Positions 52,458 to 63,668 of a stretch of 64,000 bases of DNA are shown here, in pieces. The position numbers and the translations under genes were made by a program. The number at the start of each line of letters is the position of its first letter. Position 1 is the first letter of the stretch. The stretch covers positions 1-64,000 of the forward strand of contig NZ_LNSA01000024.1 in NCBI RefSeq assembly GCF_001468465.1, read 5' to 3'. The notes beneath the pieces are model-generated. The model had not been told where the DNA came from. It saw only the letters and a list, made by a program, of their open reading frames with translations, and made no database searches. The DNA comes from Sphingopyxis sp. H115. GTDB taxonomy: Bacteria; Pseudomonadota; Alphaproteobacteria; Sphingomonadales; Sphingomonadaceae.

Positions 52458-54479
52458 TTATTGGTCGAGGAAGCTGCGCATCTTGCGGCTGCGGCTCGGG
52501 TGCTTCAGCTTGCGGAGCGCCTTCGCCTCGATCTGGCGGATACGCTCGCGCGTCACGCTGAACTGTTGGCCGACTTCCTCCAGCGTGTGGTCGGTGTTCA
52601 TGCCGATGCCGAAACGCATGCGTAGCACGCGTTCCTCGCGCGGGGTGAGCGACGCCAGCACGCGGGTGACCGTTTCCTTGAGGTTCGACTGCACCGCGGC
52701 GTCGACCGGGATGACGGCATTCTTGTCCTCGATGAAATCGCCGAGGTGGCTGTCTTCCTCGTCGCCGATCGGCGTTTCGAGGCTGATCGGTTCCTTGGCG
52801 ATCTTCATCACCTTGCGGACCTTTTCGAGCGGCATCGACAGACGCTCGGCCATTTCCTCGGGCGTCGGCTCGCGGCCGCTCTCGTGGAGGAACTGGCGGC
52901 TGCAGCGCACCAGCTTGTTGATCGTCTCGATCATATGGACCGGGATGCGGATCGTGCGTGCCTGATCGGCGATCGAGCGGGTGATCGCCTGGCGGATCCA
53001 CCAGGTCGCATAGGTGCTGAACTTGTAGCCGCGGCGATATTCGAACTTATCGACCGCCTTCATCAGGCCGATATTGCCTTCCTGGATGAGGTCGAGGAAC
53101 TGCAGCCCGCGGTTCGTATATTTCTTGGCGATCGAGATCACGAGGCGCAGGTTCGCCTCGACCATTTCCTTCTTGGCGATGCGCGCCTCGCGCTCGCCCT
53201 TCTGGACCATGTTCACGACGCGGCGGAATTCGACGAGGCTCATGCCCGCCGCCTGCGCGATTTCGCTGATCTCGATGCGGATGCGATCGACCGCGCTCGC
53301 CTCATTCTCTGCGAAAGCCGCCCATTTCTTGTCGAGCCCCGACACCTGATCGAGCCAGTTTTCCTCAAGCTCGCGTCCGACATAATTGTCGAGGAACGAC
53401 TTGCGCGGCACCTTGTGGCGCTCGGCAAGGCGCAGCATCTGGCCGCCGAGCGCGGTCAGGCGCCGGTTGTAGCTGTAGAGCTGGTCGACCAGATATTCGA
53501 TTTTGGTGCCGTGGAACTGCACGCTTTCGACCTGCGCGGTGAGCTCCTCGCGCAGCTTGTGATATTTCTTCTCCGACGCCGCGGGAAATTCCTCGCCGCC
53601 CGAGAGCGATTCGAGGCGCGCTTCCTGCAGCTTCGAAAAGGCCTTGAAGCTCTTGGTGATGTTCGCGAATTTTTCGAGCGCGTCGGGCTTCAGCAGCTCT
53701 TCCATCGCGGCGAGGCTGAGCGTGTTGTCTTCCTCGTCTTCCTCGAAATTCTCGCGCTTGCCCGACGAGCCCTCGCCGTCCTCGTCGTCGCCGTCGGCCG
53801 AGGGTTCTTCCTCGACCTCGTCCTCGTCCTTGAACGAGACGCCGGCGGTCTTCTCGCTGATCTCGCCATCATCCTCGGCACCTTCCTCGTCGAGGTTTTC
53901 CGGCGCCGGGTCCTTCGACAACATTGCTTCGAGATCGACGATCTCGCGCAGCTGCATGTCGCCATTGTTGAGCGCGTTCGACCAGTCGATGATCGCGTTG
54001 AAAGTCAGCGGGCTTTCGCAAAGCCCGAGAATCATCGTGTCGCGGCCCGCCTCGATGCGCTTCGCGATCGCGATTTCGCCTTCGCGGCTGAGCAGCTCGA
54101 CTGCGCCCATTTCGCGCAGGTACATGCGAACGGGATCGTCGGTGCGATCGACCGTTTCCTTCTTCTTCTCGATCGCGGGGTTCGACACCGAACCCGTGCC
54201 GGCCGAAACATCGACTTCGTCGTCGCTTTCCTGCTCGGCTTCTTCCTGCACATCCTCGTCGCTTTCGACGATGTTGATGCCCATGTCGGAGATTGCCGAC
54301 ATGATATCCTCGATCTGCTCGGACGACATCTCGTCCTGCGGCAACGCCGCATTCAGCTCGTCATAGGTCAGGTAACCGCGCTTCTTGCCGCGCGCGATCA
54401 GCTTTTTGACGTCGGCCTCATTGAGGTCGATCAGCGGGGCGTCGGTATCGGTTTCGGCGGCGGTGTTCTTGGTGGCCAT
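52458..54479 (-). CDS. rpoD: RNA polymerase primary sigma factor RpoD
   Basis: 673 residues. An N-terminal region 1.1 and an acidic insert (about 190-260, Asp/Glu-rich, unusually long) precede the regions 2-4 core: [20 protein letters not shown] (2.3-2.4), [19 protein letters not shown] (3) and the C-terminal [20 protein letters not shown] (4.2). Directs housekeeping transcription. Downstream of dnaG, the usual macromolecular-synthesis order. Confidence 0.98.
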   Translation of the reverse strand: MATKNTAAETDTDAPLIDLNEADVKKLIARGKKRGYLTYDELNAALPQDEMSSEQIEDIMSAISDMGINIVESDEDVQEEAEQESDDEVDVSAGTGSVSNPAIEKKKETVDRTDDPVRMYLREMGAVELLSREGEIAIAKRIEAGRDTMILGLCESPLTFNAIIDWSNALNNGDMQLREIVDLEAMLSKDPAPENLDEEGAEDDGEISEKTAGVSFKDEDEVEEEPSADGDDEDGEGSSGKRENFEEDEEDNTLSLAAMEELLKPDALEKFANITKSFKAFSKLQEARLESLSGGEEFPAASEKKYHKLREELTAQVESVQFHGTKIEYLVDQLYSYNRRLTALGGQMLRLAERHKVPRKSFLDNYVGRELEENWLDQVSGLDKKWAAFAENEASAVDRIRIEISEIAQAAGMSLVEFRRVVNMVQKGEREARIAKKEMVEANLRLVISIAKKYTNRGLQFLDLIQEGNIGLMKAVDKFEYRRGYKFSTYATWWIRQAITRSIADQARTIRIPVHMIETINKLVRCSRQFLHESGREPTPEEMAERLSMPLEKVRKVMKIAKEPISLETPIGDEEDSHLGDFIEDKNAVIPVDAAVQSNLKETVTRVLASLTPREERVLRMRFGIGMNTDHTLEEVGQQFSVTRERIRQIEAKALRKLKHPSRSRKMRSFLDQ

Positions 54480-54517
54480 TCTTGTTCCTTGCCTTGGGGC
54501 AATAAGGGGTTTCGGTT

Positions 54518-56404
54518 CTAGGCGCCGCTTTCGCGCAGCGCCTGGAGCCGGTGCATCAGGTCTTCATCCATCGCCCGCAGCCGGTTCTGCTCCGCGATAG
54601 ATTGGTCGTCGAGTCTGGCCCTGGCGATCTCATCGGCCTGCAAGCGGCGCATTTTCAGCTCTGCCTGCGTGTTCACCAGAGAGATGAACTCCGAAAGTTC
54701 CCTCTGCGCCCGATTATGATCGATGGCCTCATTCTTCTTCGGCGAGCGATTGAATGAGAAGTGCATTCCATCGGCTCGGAGCAATGTCGTCGCCCTATTA
54801 TACACTTTCATTGGCTCCAATATGGCAAGCAACCCCTCGCAATCAAGCCCTTCCTGCCGCATCGCGATGTCAAGCATCGCGTCGAGCAATTCGGCGTCGG
54901 CGGGATCGCCGATCGACAGGCGCGCCAGTTCCTCGTCGTGGCGCCGGATAACCGCCGGATAGCGCAGCAACCCGCCGATGAGCGCCGCGATCAGCGGCGC
55001 CGCGATCCCGGCTTGCCCGATGGAACGCGTTTCGTCCGCCGGAGGTTGCAATCGCGGATCGGGGGCGAAGCGGCGCCCGCTTCCGCCGAAACCGCCGCGC
55101 GGCACGTTCTGGGTCCACGGCTGGCGCGGCCCGCGCTCGGGGCGCGCCCGCGCGAAGAGCGCGTCGAGCCGTTCGCGGAAGGCCTCGCGATAATGGTGCC
55201 GCACGTCGGCATCTTCGATCGCATCGGCGTGCGCGAGGAGGCGGGTCTTGAGCGCGGCGCGTTCCTCGGGCGTTGCGAGCGGGCCGGCGGCGACTTCGTG
55301 CGCCCAGAGGCGTTCGACGAGCGGCTGCGCTTCGCCCAGGATTTCGGCGAACCCCGCCGCGCCGCGCGCGCGAACGATATCGTCGGGGTCCTGCCCCGCG
55401 GGCAGCGTCGCGAAGGACAGGCTGAATCCGGGGCGGAGCAGGGGGAGCGCTCGCATCGCGGCGCGCATCGACGCCTTTTGCCCCGCGCTGTCGCCGTCGA
55501 AGCAGAGGACGGGCACCGGCACCATGCGCCACAGCATCGAGAGCTGATTCTCGGTGAGCGCGGTGCCGAGCGGCGCGACGGCATCGGCGATCCCCGCCTC
55601 GGCGAGCGCGATGACGTCCATGTAGCCTTCGACGACGATGATCCTGTTCGTCTGCCGCGACGCGGGCGAGGCCTTGTCGAGATTGTAGAGCGTGCGCCCT
55701 TTGTCGAAGAGCGGCGTGTCGGGCGAGTTCAGATATTTGGGCTCGCCGTCGCCCAATATGCGCCCGCCAAACGCTATCACCCGCCCGCGCGCGTCGCGGA
55801 TCGGGATCATCAGCCGGCCGCGGAAGCGGTCATAGGGCTCCTTATCGTCGACCGCGATCAGCATGCCCGCCTCGACGAGCATCGCGGTCGGGAATTTCTT
55901 GAGCGCTTCCTTCAGCGCGCTGCGGCTCTCGGGCGCCAGGCCGAAGCCGAACGCCTTGCGCGTCGCCTCCGAAATCCCGCGTTTGGTCAGATATTCGCGC
56001 GCGGGCGCGCCGTTGCTGCTGCCGAGCTGCTGCACGAACCAGTCGGCCGCCGCCTGCGTCACATCGCGCAAGCTCGCCTGCTCCTCGGCCTTTTTCGCGG
56101 CGCGCGGGTCGGGGGCGGGGACCTCCATGCCCGCCTCGGCGGCGAGTTCCTTCACCGCGTCCATGAATGACAGCCCGCGCTGGTCGGTCATCCAGCGGAT
56201 CGCATCGCCGTGGGCGCTGCACCCGAAGCAATGGTAGAAGCCCTTTTCGTCGTTGATCGTGAAGCTCGGCGTCTTCTCGTTATGGAACGGACAGCACGCC
56301 TTATATTCGCGGCCGGCGCGGGTGACCTTCACCGTGCGGCCGATGAGCGTCGACAGCGTGATGCGCGAGCGGAGTTCATCGAGCCATTGCGGGGTGAGGG
56401 TCAC
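54518..56404 (-). CDS. dnaG: DNA primase
   Basis: 628 residues. N-terminal zinc ribbon C-x2-H-x15-C-x2-C-type ([12 protein letters not shown], then [12 protein letters not shown]), TOPRIM catalytic core with [18 protein letters not shown] and [11 protein letters not shown], and a C-terminal helicase-binding region. The ATG overlaps the stop of the DUF559 gene (56401-56404), an odd arrangement for a housekeeping gene. Makes primers for replication. Confidence 0.97.
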   Translation of the reverse strand: MTLTPQWLDELRSRITLSTLIGRTVKVTRAGREYKACCPFHNEKTPSFTINDEKGFYHCFGCSAHGDAIRWMTDQRGLSFMDAVKELAAEAGMEVPAPDPRAAKKAEEQASLRDVTQAAADWFVQQLGSSNGAPAREYLTKRGISEATRKAFGFGLAPESRSALKEALKKFPTAMLVEAGMLIAVDDKEPYDRFRGRLMIPIRDARGRVIAFGGRILGDGEPKYLNSPDTPLFDKGRTLYNLDKASPASRQTNRIIVVEGYMDVIALAEAGIADAVAPLGTALTENQLSMLWRMVPVPVLCFDGDSAGQKASMRAAMRALPLLRPGFSLSFATLPAGQDPDDIVRARGAAGFAEILGEAQPLVERLWAHEVAAGPLATPEERAALKTRLLAHADAIEDADVRHHYREAFRERLDALFARARPERGPRQPWTQNVPRGGFGGSGRRFAPDPRLQPPADETRSIGQAGIAAPLIAALIGGLLRYPAVIRRHDEELARLSIGDPADAELLDAMLDIAMRQEGLDCEGLLAILEPMKVYNRATTLLRADGMHFSFNRSPKKNEAIDHNRAQRELSEFISLVNTQAELKMRRLQADEIARARLDDQSIAEQNRLRAMDEDLMHRLQALRESGA

Positions 56405-56817
56405 CAGTCCCCCTCCCGCTTGCGGGAGGGGCTAGGGGAGGGCATGTCCGCAAGTACAAGCTTGATCTCGCTCACGACGCCTTCGACCCGTTTCAACACA
56501 TCATTGTTCCAGAAACGGATCACCCGATAACCCTGTGATTGCAGAAACGCCGTACGCGCTTGGTCTTTTTCTACATCAACCGCGTGTTGCCCGCCATCGA
56601 CTTCAATGACGAGCCTGGCTGATCGCGAGACGAAATCGCAGATGAACGGGCCGATTGGAAATTGGCGATTGAACCGAACGCCACTGACTTTGCGGGCGCT
56701 CAATTGTGCCCACAGAGCCCGTTCGGCGGGCGTGGCATTCAGACGTAGTTCGCGGGAAAGCGCAGTCGGTCGTTTGTAGCCCTTGTCCAACAGGCCCTCC
56801 CCCGACCCCTCTCGCAA
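56401..56817 (-). CDS. DUF559 endonuclease-like protein bounded by inverted repeats
   Basis: About 138 residues. Core LRLNATPAERALWAQLSARK, FNRQFPIGPFICDFV and LVIEVDGGQHAV is the DUF559/Vsr-like restriction fold (D...E-x-D-G catalytic pattern), with FWNNDVLK typical of the end. The first about 10 and last about 12 residues (MREGSGEGLL, SPSPSRKREGD) are encoded by inverted palindromic repeats at 56793-56828 and 56406-56443, so the mobile-looking cassette is gene plus repeats. Its stop overlaps dnaG ATG. True start uncertain. Confidence 0.75.
   Translation of the reverse strand: MREGSGEGLLDKGYKRPTALSRELRLNATPAERALWAQLSARKVSGVRFNRQFPIGPFICDFVSRSARLVIEVDGGQHAVDVEKDQARTAFLQSQGYRVIRFWNNDVLKRVEGVVSEIKLVLADMPSPSPSRKREGDW
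56406..56443 (+). repeat. REP-like repeat, DUF559 cassette left copy
   Basis: AGTCCCCCTCCCGC-TTGCGGGAGGGG-CTAGGGGAGGGC; nearly identical to the copy at 56857-56894 and inverted relative to that at 56793-56828. It overlaps the last codons of the DUF559 gene and lies just upstream of dnaG. Confidence 0.85.
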
Positions 56818-56828
56818 GCGGGAGGGGA
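56793..56828 (-). repeat. REP-like repeat, DUF559 cassette right copy (inverted)
   Basis: Reverse-complement relative of the left copy with a few changes (GCGAGAGGGG in place of GCGGGAGGGG). It encodes the first residues of the DUF559 open frame, so the gene is enclosed by an inverted pair about 350 bp apart. Confidence 0.8.
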
Positions 56829-56856
56829 GAATATGCGGTCGCGGCCGGTCCAGTCT

Positions 56857-56894
56857 AGTCCCCCTCCCGCTTGCGGGAGGGGTTAGGGGAGGGC
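56857..56894 (+). repeat. REP-like repeat, third copy before YqeY gene
   Basis: AGTCCCCCTCCCGC, then TTGCGGGAGGGG and TTAGGGGAGGGC; differs from the left copy by a single base (T for C). It lies right after the YqeY stop. Three copies within 500 bp. Confidence 0.85.
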
Positions 56895-56899
56895 CTGTC

Positions 56900-57352
56900 T
56901 TACGACAAAGCCGCCTTCACCCAACCACTCGCCTTGCTCATATCGAGCTGCGAGCCCAGCCGGTCCTTCACCGCGGCCATCACCTTGCCCATATCCTTCA
57001 GGCTCGACGCGCCCAGTTCATCGACGATCGCCTTGATCGCCGCCATCGCTTCGTCGTCGCTCAGCTGCGCGGGCAGGAAACCCTCGATCACGGCGACTTC
57101 GGCCGCTTCGATGTCGGCGAGTTCCTGCCGCCCACCCTGTTCGTACATGGCGATCGATTCGCGGCGCTGCTTGACCATTTTCTGGAGCACGTCGGTGACC
57201 AGCACATCGTCGTCGGCCGGCGCGGTGCCGGTGCGCAATTCGATGTCCTTGTCCTTGATCTTCGCCAGCATCAGCCGGATGGTGCCCAAACGCGCCTTGT
57301 CGCCCGCTTTCATCGCGGCGACCTGCGCAGCCTTGATGTCGTCACGAATCAT
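56900..57352 (-). CDS. GatB/YqeY domain protein
   Basis: 150 residues from ATG 57352, 8 nt after GAGG. MIRDDIKAAQVAAMKAGDKA, then RLMLAKIKDKDIE, KQRRESIAMYEQGGRQELAD and GKVMAAVKDRL define YqeY, related to the tRNA-binding tail of the GatB amidotransferase subunit. Divergent from carA. Exact function not established. Confidence 0.93.
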   Translation of the reverse strand: MIRDDIKAAQVAAMKAGDKARLGTIRLMLAKIKDKDIELRTGTAPADDDVLVTDVLQKMVKQRRESIAMYEQGGRQELADIEAAEVAVIEGFLPAQLSDDEAMAAIKAIVDELGASSLKDMGKVMAAVKDRLGSQLDMSKASGWVKAALS

Positions 57353-57483
57353 GCGTGTCCTCTTGCGCTGCAAATTTCGGAAAGACCCTCCCTAGCGGGA
57401 AGATTCCAAATCCGATAGCTTGTGAATCACTTTTTTGCCGCCTACTTGGTCGGCCGTTTAGCCCCCCGTCCGGAGCATGTTGA

Positions 57484-58656
57484 ATGGCACCAGCCAACCC
57501 CTCTGCCGCGCCCAAAACCCAGCCTTCCGGGGCTACGGGTGTTCTTGTCCTTGCCGATGGCACGATCCTGTGGGGCGTGGGTTACGGCGCGAGCGGCGCC
57601 GCAGTGGGCGAGATTTGTTTCAATACGTCGATGACGGGCTATCAGGAAATCCTGACCGACCCGAGCTATGCTGGGCAGGTCGTCACTTTCACCTTCCCGC
57701 ACATCGGCAATGTCGGCGCGAACCCCGAGGATATGGAGCGCGGCGTGCACGGCGCGGTGGGCGCCATCACGCGCGAGCTGCCGACGGCGCCCAGCAACTT
57801 CCGCAGCGTGCAGACCTTGCCCGAATGGATGGCCGAGCAGGGCGTGATTGGGCTCGCGGGCATCGACACGCGCGCGCTCACCCGCCGTATCCGCGACGCG
57901 GGCGCGCCGAACGGGGTGATCGCGCACAGCCCCGACGGCAAGTTCGACATCGACGAGCTGCTTGCAATGGCGCGCGGCTGGCCGGGGCTCGAGGGGCTCG
58001 ACCTTGCGAAGGCGGTCAGCCGCACCGACACCGGCGACTGGACCGGCGGCGCGTGGACGCTGGGGCATGGCTATGCGACCGAGGACGGCGGCGAGCGGCC
58101 GCATGTCGTCGCGATCGACTATGGCGCGAAGGACAATATCTTCCGCAACCTCGTCAAGGCCGGCGCGCGCGTCACCGTGGTCCCCGCGACCGCGAGCCTC
58201 GACGAAGTGCTGAGCCACAAACCCGCGGGCGTGTTCCTCTCGAACGGCCCCGGCGATCCCGCCGCGACGGGCAATTATGCGGTGCCCGTCATTCAGGGGC
58301 TGCTTGAGCGCGACGTGCCGATCTTCGGCATCTGCCTCGGCCACCAGATGCTGGGCATCGCGGCGGGCGCCAAGACCGTGAAGATGCACCAAGGGCATCG
58401 CGGCGCGAACCATCCGGTGCAGCGCGCCGAAGATGGCATCGTCGAAATCACGAGCATGAACCACGGCTTCGCGGTCGACGCCTCGACGCTGCCCGCAGGC
58501 GTGGTCGAGACGCACAAGAGCCTGTTCGACGGATCGAACTGCGGCATCGCGATCACGGGCAAGAACGCCTTCAGCGTGCAATATCACCCCGAGGCGAGCC
58601 CGGGGCCGCAGGACAGCTTCTATCTGTTCGAGAAGTTCGTGGGTGGGCTGAAGTGA
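57484..58656 (+). CDS. carA: Carbamoyl-phosphate synthase small subunit
   Basis: 390 residues. Glutamine amidotransferase: N-terminal CarA-specific domain (FNTSMTGYQEILTDPSYAGQ), then class-I GATase with nucleophile Cys in FGICLGHQMLGI and His-Glu in QYHPEASPGPQD. Supplies ammonia to CarB for pyrimidine and arginine synthesis. The TGA overlaps a GTG starting a small gene that separates it from carB. Confidence 0.97.
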   Translation: MAPANPSAAPKTQPSGATGVLVLADGTILWGVGYGASGAAVGEICFNTSMTGYQEILTDPSYAGQVVTFTFPHIGNVGANPEDMERGVHGAVGAITRELPTAPSNFRSVQTLPEWMAEQGVIGLAGIDTRALTRRIRDAGAPNGVIAHSPDGKFDIDELLAMARGWPGLEGLDLAKAVSRTDTGDWTGGAWTLGHGYATEDGGERPHVVAIDYGAKDNIFRNLVKAGARVTVVPATASLDEVLSHKPAGVFLSNGPGDPAATGNYAVPVIQGLLERDVPIFGICLGHQMLGIAAGAKTVKMHQGHRGANHPVQRAEDGIVEITSMNHGFAVDASTLPAGVVETHKSLFDGSNCGIAITGKNAFSVQYHPEASPGPQDSFYLFEKFVGGLK

Positions 58657-59099
58657 CGGCGACAGTCAGCTATATTTTTCTTGCTCTGGCGGCGGCTGGA
58701 CAGTCGATTTTAGGCGGCACGGCGCTTTCGTCTCCGACCCTTGTCTTCGAATTTCCCGATGGCGTACGCGGGGGGTATGGCAAGATACAGGGTACAGCGC
58801 CGATGCCTGACGTATTGAGCCCCGACTTCAAACTGGAGCAAAGCGGTCCGGACTTCTCCTTGGAGCAAATCCGAAAATGCGGAGCGCCCGACGCGAGATA
58901 TTCGGACGTCGAAAGATCGCACGGCCAGATCATTGTGGCTGCGAGTACGGATCATGATCGCGAAATCGTGAAATGCGTGAAGCGATCCGTCCCGTTCCAC
59001 TTTTCCGTTTCCGTTTTCGCGAAAGAATCTCCTGGGACTGATATTCCGTTCCAAGAATTCTGGTCCTCGCCTCCGACGCCTGCCGACAAGGTCCAATAA
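58653..59099 (+). CDS. Small predicted exported protein between carA and carB
   Basis: 148 residues, GTG start overlapping the carA TGA, TAA overlapping the car[24 protein letters not shown] looks like a weak signal peptide; the rest is polar with [14 protein letters not shown] and [15 protein letters not shown], giving two possible disulfide cysteines. GC content and codon use are visibly lower than in carA/carB. No family recognised. An insertion in the car operon. Confidence 0.7.
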   Translation: MTATVSYIFLALAAAGQSILGGTALSSPTLVFEFPDGVRGGYGKIQGTAPMPDVLSPDFKLEQSGPDFSLEQIRKCGAPDARYSDVERSHGQIIVAASTDHDREIVKCVKRSVPFHFSVSVFAKESPGTDIPFQEFWSSPPTPADKVQ

Positions 59100-62000
59100 T
59101 GCCCAAAAGAACCGACATCCAATCCATCCTCGTCATCGGCGCCGGTCCGATCGTTATCGGTCAGGCGTGCGAGTTCGACTATTCGGGGACGCAGGCGATC
59201 AAGGCGCTGAAGGAGGAGGGCTATCGCATCGTCCTCGTCAACTCCAACCCGGCGACGATCATGACCGATCCCGACCTCGCCGACGCCACATACGTGGAGC
59301 CGATCACGCCCGAGATCGTCGCGAAGATCATCGCGAAGGAGCGCCCCGACGCGGTGCTGCCGACGATGGGCGGGCAGACCGCGCTCAACACCGCGCTCGC
59401 TTTGTTCAACGACGGCACGCTGACCAAGTATGGCGTCGAGATGATCGGCGCCGACGCCGAGGCGATCGACAAGGCCGAGGACCGGCAGAAATTCCGCGAC
59501 GCGATGGACAAGATCGGGCTCGAAAGCGCGCGCAGCGGCGTCGCGCACACGCTCGACGAGGCGTTTGCGGTGCTCGAACGCACCGGGCTGCCCTCGATCA
59601 TCCGCCCGTCGTTCACGCTCGGCGGCACCGGCGGCGGCATCGCGTATAACCGCGAGGAATTCGAGCATATCGTCCGCGGCGGCCTGATCGCCTCGCCCAC
59701 CACCGAAGTCCTGATCGAGGAATCGCTCCTCGGCTGGAAAGAATATGAGATGGAGGTGGTGCGCGACCGCAAGGACAATTGCATCATCATCTGTTCGATC
59801 GAGAATGTCGATCCGATGGGCGTGCATACCGGCGACAGCATCACCGTCGCCCCCGCGCTGACGCTGACCGACAAGGAATATCAGATCATGCGCAACGCGA
59901 GCATCGCAGTGCTGCGCGAGATCGGCGTCGAGACGGGCGGGTCGAACGTGCAGTTCGCGGTGAACCCCAAGGACGGCCGCCTGATCGTGATCGAGATGAA
60001 CCCGCGCGTGTCGCGCTCGTCGGCATTAGCGTCGAAGGCGACGGGTTTCCCGATCGCCAAGGTCGCGGCGAAGCTCGCGGTCGGCTACACGCTCGACGAG
60101 ATCATGAACGACATCACCGGCGTCACCCCGGCGTCGTTCGAACCGACGATCGATTATGTCGTGACCAAGATCCCGCGCTTTGCGTTCGAGAAATTCAAGG
60201 GCGCCGAGGCGACGCTGTCGACCGCGATGAAGTCGGTCGGCGAGGTCATGGCGATCGGGCGCACGATCCATGAATCGTTGCAAAAGGCGCTGCGCGGGCT
60301 GGAGACGGGGCTTTCGGGCTTCAACTTCGTCGAGCGGCTGAAGGGCGCGACGCACGACCAGCTGCGCAACGAACTGGCGCAGCGCACCCCCGACCGCCTG
60401 CTCAACACCGCGCAGGCGATCCGCGAAGGGCTGCCGCTCGCCGAGATCAACCGCGTCGCGGGTTACGATATGTGGTTCCTCGAACGCATCGCCGAGATCG
60501 TCGAGGCCGAGCAAGAGGTTTGCAGGAACGGTCTGCCGCGCGACGCGGAGGGGCTGCGCAAATTGAAGGCGATGGGCTTTTCGGACAAGCGCCTTGCCTA
60601 TCTGGCACTCCAGTCGGCAAACCTCCAGCCGGGCACGCGTCATGCGACCGCGCACGGCAGCGGCTTGATCCACGAGGCGGTGAGGGCAATGACCGGCGGC
60701 GTGACCGAGGGGGAAGTGCGCAAGCTGCGCCACAAGCTTGGCGTGCGTCCGGTGTTCAAGACCATCGACACCTGCGCGGCGGAGTTCCAGGCGCAGACCC
60801 CCTATCTCTATTCGACCTACGAAGCACCGACCTTTGGTGAGCCCGAGAATGAGGCGAACCCGTCGTCCGCCAAGAAGGTCGTGATCCTCGGCGGCGGCCC
60901 GAACCGCATCGGGCAGGGGATCGAGTTCGATTATTGCTGCTGCCACGCCTGCTTCGCATTGGAAGAAGCGGGCTATGAAACGATCATGGTCAACTGCAAC
61001 CCGGAGACGGTGTCGACCGATTATGACACGTCGGACCGCCTCTATTTCGAGCCGCTCACCGCCGAGGATGTGCTGGAGATCCTGCATGTCGAAATGTCGA
61101 AGGGCGAGCTCGTCGGCGTGATCGTGCAGTTCGGCGGGCAGACTCCGCTCAAGCTCGCGCAAGCGCTGGCTGAGGCCGGCATCCCGATCCTCGGTACTTC
61201 GCCCGACGCGATCGACCTTGCCGAAGACCGCGAGCGTTTCGCGGCGCTCGTCAACAAGCTCGGCCTCAAGCAGCCCGAAAACGGCATCGCGCGCAGCCGC
61301 GAGGAAGCCGTCGCGGTCGCGGCGCGCATCGGTTATCCGGTGCTGACGCGTCCCTCCTATGTGCTCGGCGGCCGCGCGATGGAGATCGTCGACGATCAGG
61401 CGCAGCTCGAAAATTATATCGAGACCGCGGTGCAGGTGTCGGGGGACAGCCCAGTGCTGATCGACCGCTATCTGCGCGACGCGATCGAGGTCGATGTCGA
61501 TGCGCTGTGCGACGGGACCGATGTCGTCGTGGCGGGCGTGCTCCAGCATATCGAGGAAGCCGGAGTCCATTCGGGCGACAGCGCCTGCTCGATCCCGCCG
61601 TACAGCCTGTCGGCGGGGATCGTCGCCGAGATCGAGCGGCAGGCCGATGCGCTGGCGCGCGCGCTGGAAGTTCGCGGCCTGATGAACATCCAGTTCGCGG
61701 TCAAGGATGACGAAGTCTATCTGATCGAGGTCAACCCGCGCGCCAGCCGGACCGTGCCCTTCGTCGCCAAGGCCGTCGGCTCGCCGATCGCCAAGATCGC
61801 GGCGCGCGTGATGGCGGGCGAGAAACTCGCCGACCTGCCGAAGATCAATCGAGAAATCACCCACGTCGCAGTCAAGGAAGCAGTCTTCCCCTTCGCGCGT
61901 TTCCCCGGCACCGACCCGGTGCTGTCCCCCGAGATGAAGTCCACCGGCGAAGTCATGGGAATCGACCGCGATTTCAACCTCGCTTTTGCCAAGGCGCAGC

Positions 62001-62419
62001 TCGGGGCGGGTGACCGCCTGCCGACTGACGGCCGTGTGTTCGTGTCGGTGAAGGACAGTGACAAGCCGCGCATTGTCGGCGCGGTGAGGCAGCTCGCCGA
62101 GTGGGGCTGGAAGGTTATCGCGACCGGCGGTACCGCCGACTATCTCGCGGGGCAGGGGATCGACATCGAGCGCGTCAACAAGGTCGCCGAAGGCCGCCCG
62201 CATATCGTCGACCGGATCAAGGACGGCGACATCCAGCTGATCTTCAACACGACCGAAGGCTGGCAAAGCTTGCAGGATTCGCAGTCGATCCGCGCCTCGG
62301 CGCTCGCCGCCGACATCGCCTATTATACGACGGCGGCGGCGAGCGATGCCGCGACGCAGGCGATCGGGGCGCTCCGCGCGCATAGTCTTGAAGTAAAGCC
62401 GCTTCAGGACTATTATTGA
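59099..62419 (+). CDS. carB: Carbamoyl-phosphate synthase large subunit
   Basis: 1106 residues, two duplicated ATP-grasp synthase halves with an oligomerisation and C-terminal regulatory (MGS-like) domain. [16 protein letters not shown] in half 1 is matched by [16 protein letters not shown] in half 2. [20 protein letters not shown] opens the allosteric domain. Uses ammonia from CarA, bicarbonate and two ATP. ATG overlaps the preceding TAA. Confidence 0.98.
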   Translation: MPKRTDIQSILVIGAGPIVIGQACEFDYSGTQAIKALKEEGYRIVLVNSNPATIMTDPDLADATYVEPITPEIVAKIIAKERPDAVLPTMGGQTALNTALALFNDGTLTKYGVEMIGADAEAIDKAEDRQKFRDAMDKIGLESARSGVAHTLDEAFAVLERTGLPSIIRPSFTLGGTGGGIAYNREEFEHIVRGGLIASPTTEVLIEESLLGWKEYEMEVVRDRKDNCIIICSIENVDPMGVHTGDSITVAPALTLTDKEYQIMRNASIAVLREIGVETGGSNVQFAVNPKDGRLIVIEMNPRVSRSSALASKATGFPIAKVAAKLAVGYTLDEIMNDITGVTPASFEPTIDYVVTKIPRFAFEKFKGAEATLSTAMKSVGEVMAIGRTIHESLQKALRGLETGLSGFNFVERLKGATHDQLRNELAQRTPDRLLNTAQAIREGLPLAEINRVAGYDMWFLERIAEIVEAEQEVCRNGLPRDAEGLRKLKAMGFSDKRLAYLALQSANLQPGTRHATAHGSGLIHEAVRAMTGGVTEGEVRKLRHKLGVRPVFKTIDTCAAEFQAQTPYLYSTYEAPTFGEPENEANPSSAKKVVILGGGPNRIGQGIEFDYCCCHACFALEEAGYETIMVNCNPETVSTDYDTSDRLYFEPLTAEDVLEILHVEMSKGELVGVIVQFGGQTPLKLAQALAEAGIPILGTSPDAIDLAEDRERFAALVNKLGLKQPENGIARSREEAVAVAARIGYPVLTRPSYVLGGRAMEIVDDQAQLENYIETAVQVSGDSPVLIDRYLRDAIEVDVDALCDGTDVVVAGVLQHIEEAGVHSGDSACSIPPYSLSAGIVAEIERQADALARALEVRGLMNIQFAVKDDEVYLIEVNPRASRTVPFVAKAVGSPIAKIAARVMAGEKLADLPKINREITHVAVKEAVFPFARFPGTDPVLSPEMKSTGEVMGIDRDFNLAFAKAQLGAGDRLPTDGRVFVSVKDSDKPRIVGAVRQLAEWGWKVIATGGTADYLAGQGIDIERVNKVAEGRPHIVDRIKDGDIQLIFNTTEGWQSLQDSQSIRASALAADIAYYTTAAASDAATQAIGALRAHSLEVKPLQDYY

Positions 62420-62515
62420 AGGCACCGCTCCACCCCCCGACATTGACGGAACAGCGGCTCAGCCGCCCGGCGAAGTTTCGCTGGCGCTGGATTATTGACG
62501 AAGGACAACAGGATA

Positions 62516-62992
62516 ATGGCAAGCGTTGAAAAGGTGCCGATGCTGGCAGAAGGCTATGAGAAGCTGAACGCGCAACTCGCGATCCTCAAAGCCGAGCGAC
62601 CGCTGATCGTCGATGCGATCGAGGAAGCGCGCGCGCATGGCGACCTTTCGGAAAATGCCGAATATCACGCCGCCAAGGAACGCCAGGGCCAGGTCGAAGC
62701 GACGATCGGCGACCTCGAGGACAAGCTGTCGCGCGCGCAGGTCATCGACCCGACGACTCTGTCGGGCGACCGCATCGTGTTCGGCGCGACCGTCACCCTT
62801 GCCGACGAGGACGACAAGCCGGTCAAATACCAGATCGTCGGGCAGGCCGAGGCTGACGCGAAGGATGGGAAGATCAGCTATAATTCGCCACTCGGCCGCG
62901 CGCTGATCGGCCGCCGCGTCGACGACGAGGTCGAAGTCACCGTGCCCGCGGGCGACAAATATTATCTGGTGACCAAGATCGAATTCATCTGA
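62516..62992 (+). CDS. greA: Transcription elongation factor GreA
   Basis: 158 residues. N-terminal coiled coil with the acidic tip [19 protein letters not shown], then an FKBP-like C-terminal domain ([20 protein letters not shown]). Stimulates cleavage of backtracked transcripts in RNA polymerase. AGGA lies upstream. Follows carB by 96 nt. Confidence 0.96.
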   Translation: MASVEKVPMLAEGYEKLNAQLAILKAERPLIVDAIEEARAHGDLSENAEYHAAKERQGQVEATIGDLEDKLSRAQVIDPTTLSGDRIVFGATVTLADEDDKPVKYQIVGQAEADAKDGKISYNSPLGRALIGRRVDDEVEVTVPAGDKYYLVTKIEFI

Positions 62993-63023
62993 CCGGCTTC
63001 AGGCCTGAGATCGGAACCGGACG

Positions 63024-63659
63024 ATGAAGCCGCAGGATACGCCGCTGGTCACAGGCTATGCGCTCGCCTGCGTCGTTCTGTTCATCCTGCTGTCGATCAC
63101 CGGATTCCAGATCGAGGCGATCGTGCGCGCGGGCTTCATCCCCGCGCGCTTCGGACAGGATCTGATCCTGCCGCCCGGCGCGATGGTCCCGTTTGCGCTG
63201 ACGCCGCTGTCGTCGGCTTTCCTGCACGGCGGGGTGGTGCACATCGCCTTCAACATGGTCGTCCTGCTCTTTATCGGTCGCCAATTGGAAGCGCCGCTGG
63301 GCGCTAAGGCGATGGCGGTGCTGCTGCTGGCCGGCGCCTATGGCGGCGCGTTCGCCCAATATCTTGCCGATCCCGGTTCGGCGGTGCCGATGATCGGCGC
63401 GAGCGGCGCGATCTCGGCGCTGATCGCTGTTTTTGCGCTGATCTTCAGCCGCACCCGAGCCCCTGCGATCGGCCCGATCCCTAGCCACTGGGTGCGCGCG
63501 CTGTGGCTCGCCGCGGCGTGGATCGCCGTGCAGTTGCTCATTGGCTTTGCGGGCGGTGGCGGGTTCGGTGCGGTCGCGATCTGGGCGCATGTCGGCGGCT
63601 TCCTCGCCGGCCTGCTGCTCGCGCGGCCGTTGCTGCGCTGGCGGTTCGGCGCGCGCTGA
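63024..63659 (+). CDS. Rhomboid-family intramembrane serine protease
   Basis: 211 residues, six helices. HIAFNMVVLLFIG (H73, N77) begins the core; catalytic S127 lies in IGASGAISAL and H189 in IWAHVGGFLAG, spaced as in active rhomboids. It cleaves other membrane proteins within the bilayer; substrates unknown. Lies 31 nt after greA, probably co-transcribed. Confidence 0.92.
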   Translation: MKPQDTPLVTGYALACVVLFILLSITGFQIEAIVRAGFIPARFGQDLILPPGAMVPFALTPLSSAFLHGGVVHIAFNMVVLLFIGRQLEAPLGAKAMAVLLLAGAYGGAFAQYLADPGSAVPMIGASGAISALIAVFALIFSRTRAPAIGPIPSHWVRALWLAAAWIAVQLLIGFAGGGGFGAVAIWAHVGGFLAGLLLARPLLRWRFGAR

Positions 63660-63668
63660 CGTTACGTC

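Noticed and set aside
60026-62443. An 805-codon open frame opposite carB.
   Set aside because: Antisense artefact of GC-rich codon use; carB is unambiguous on the other strand.
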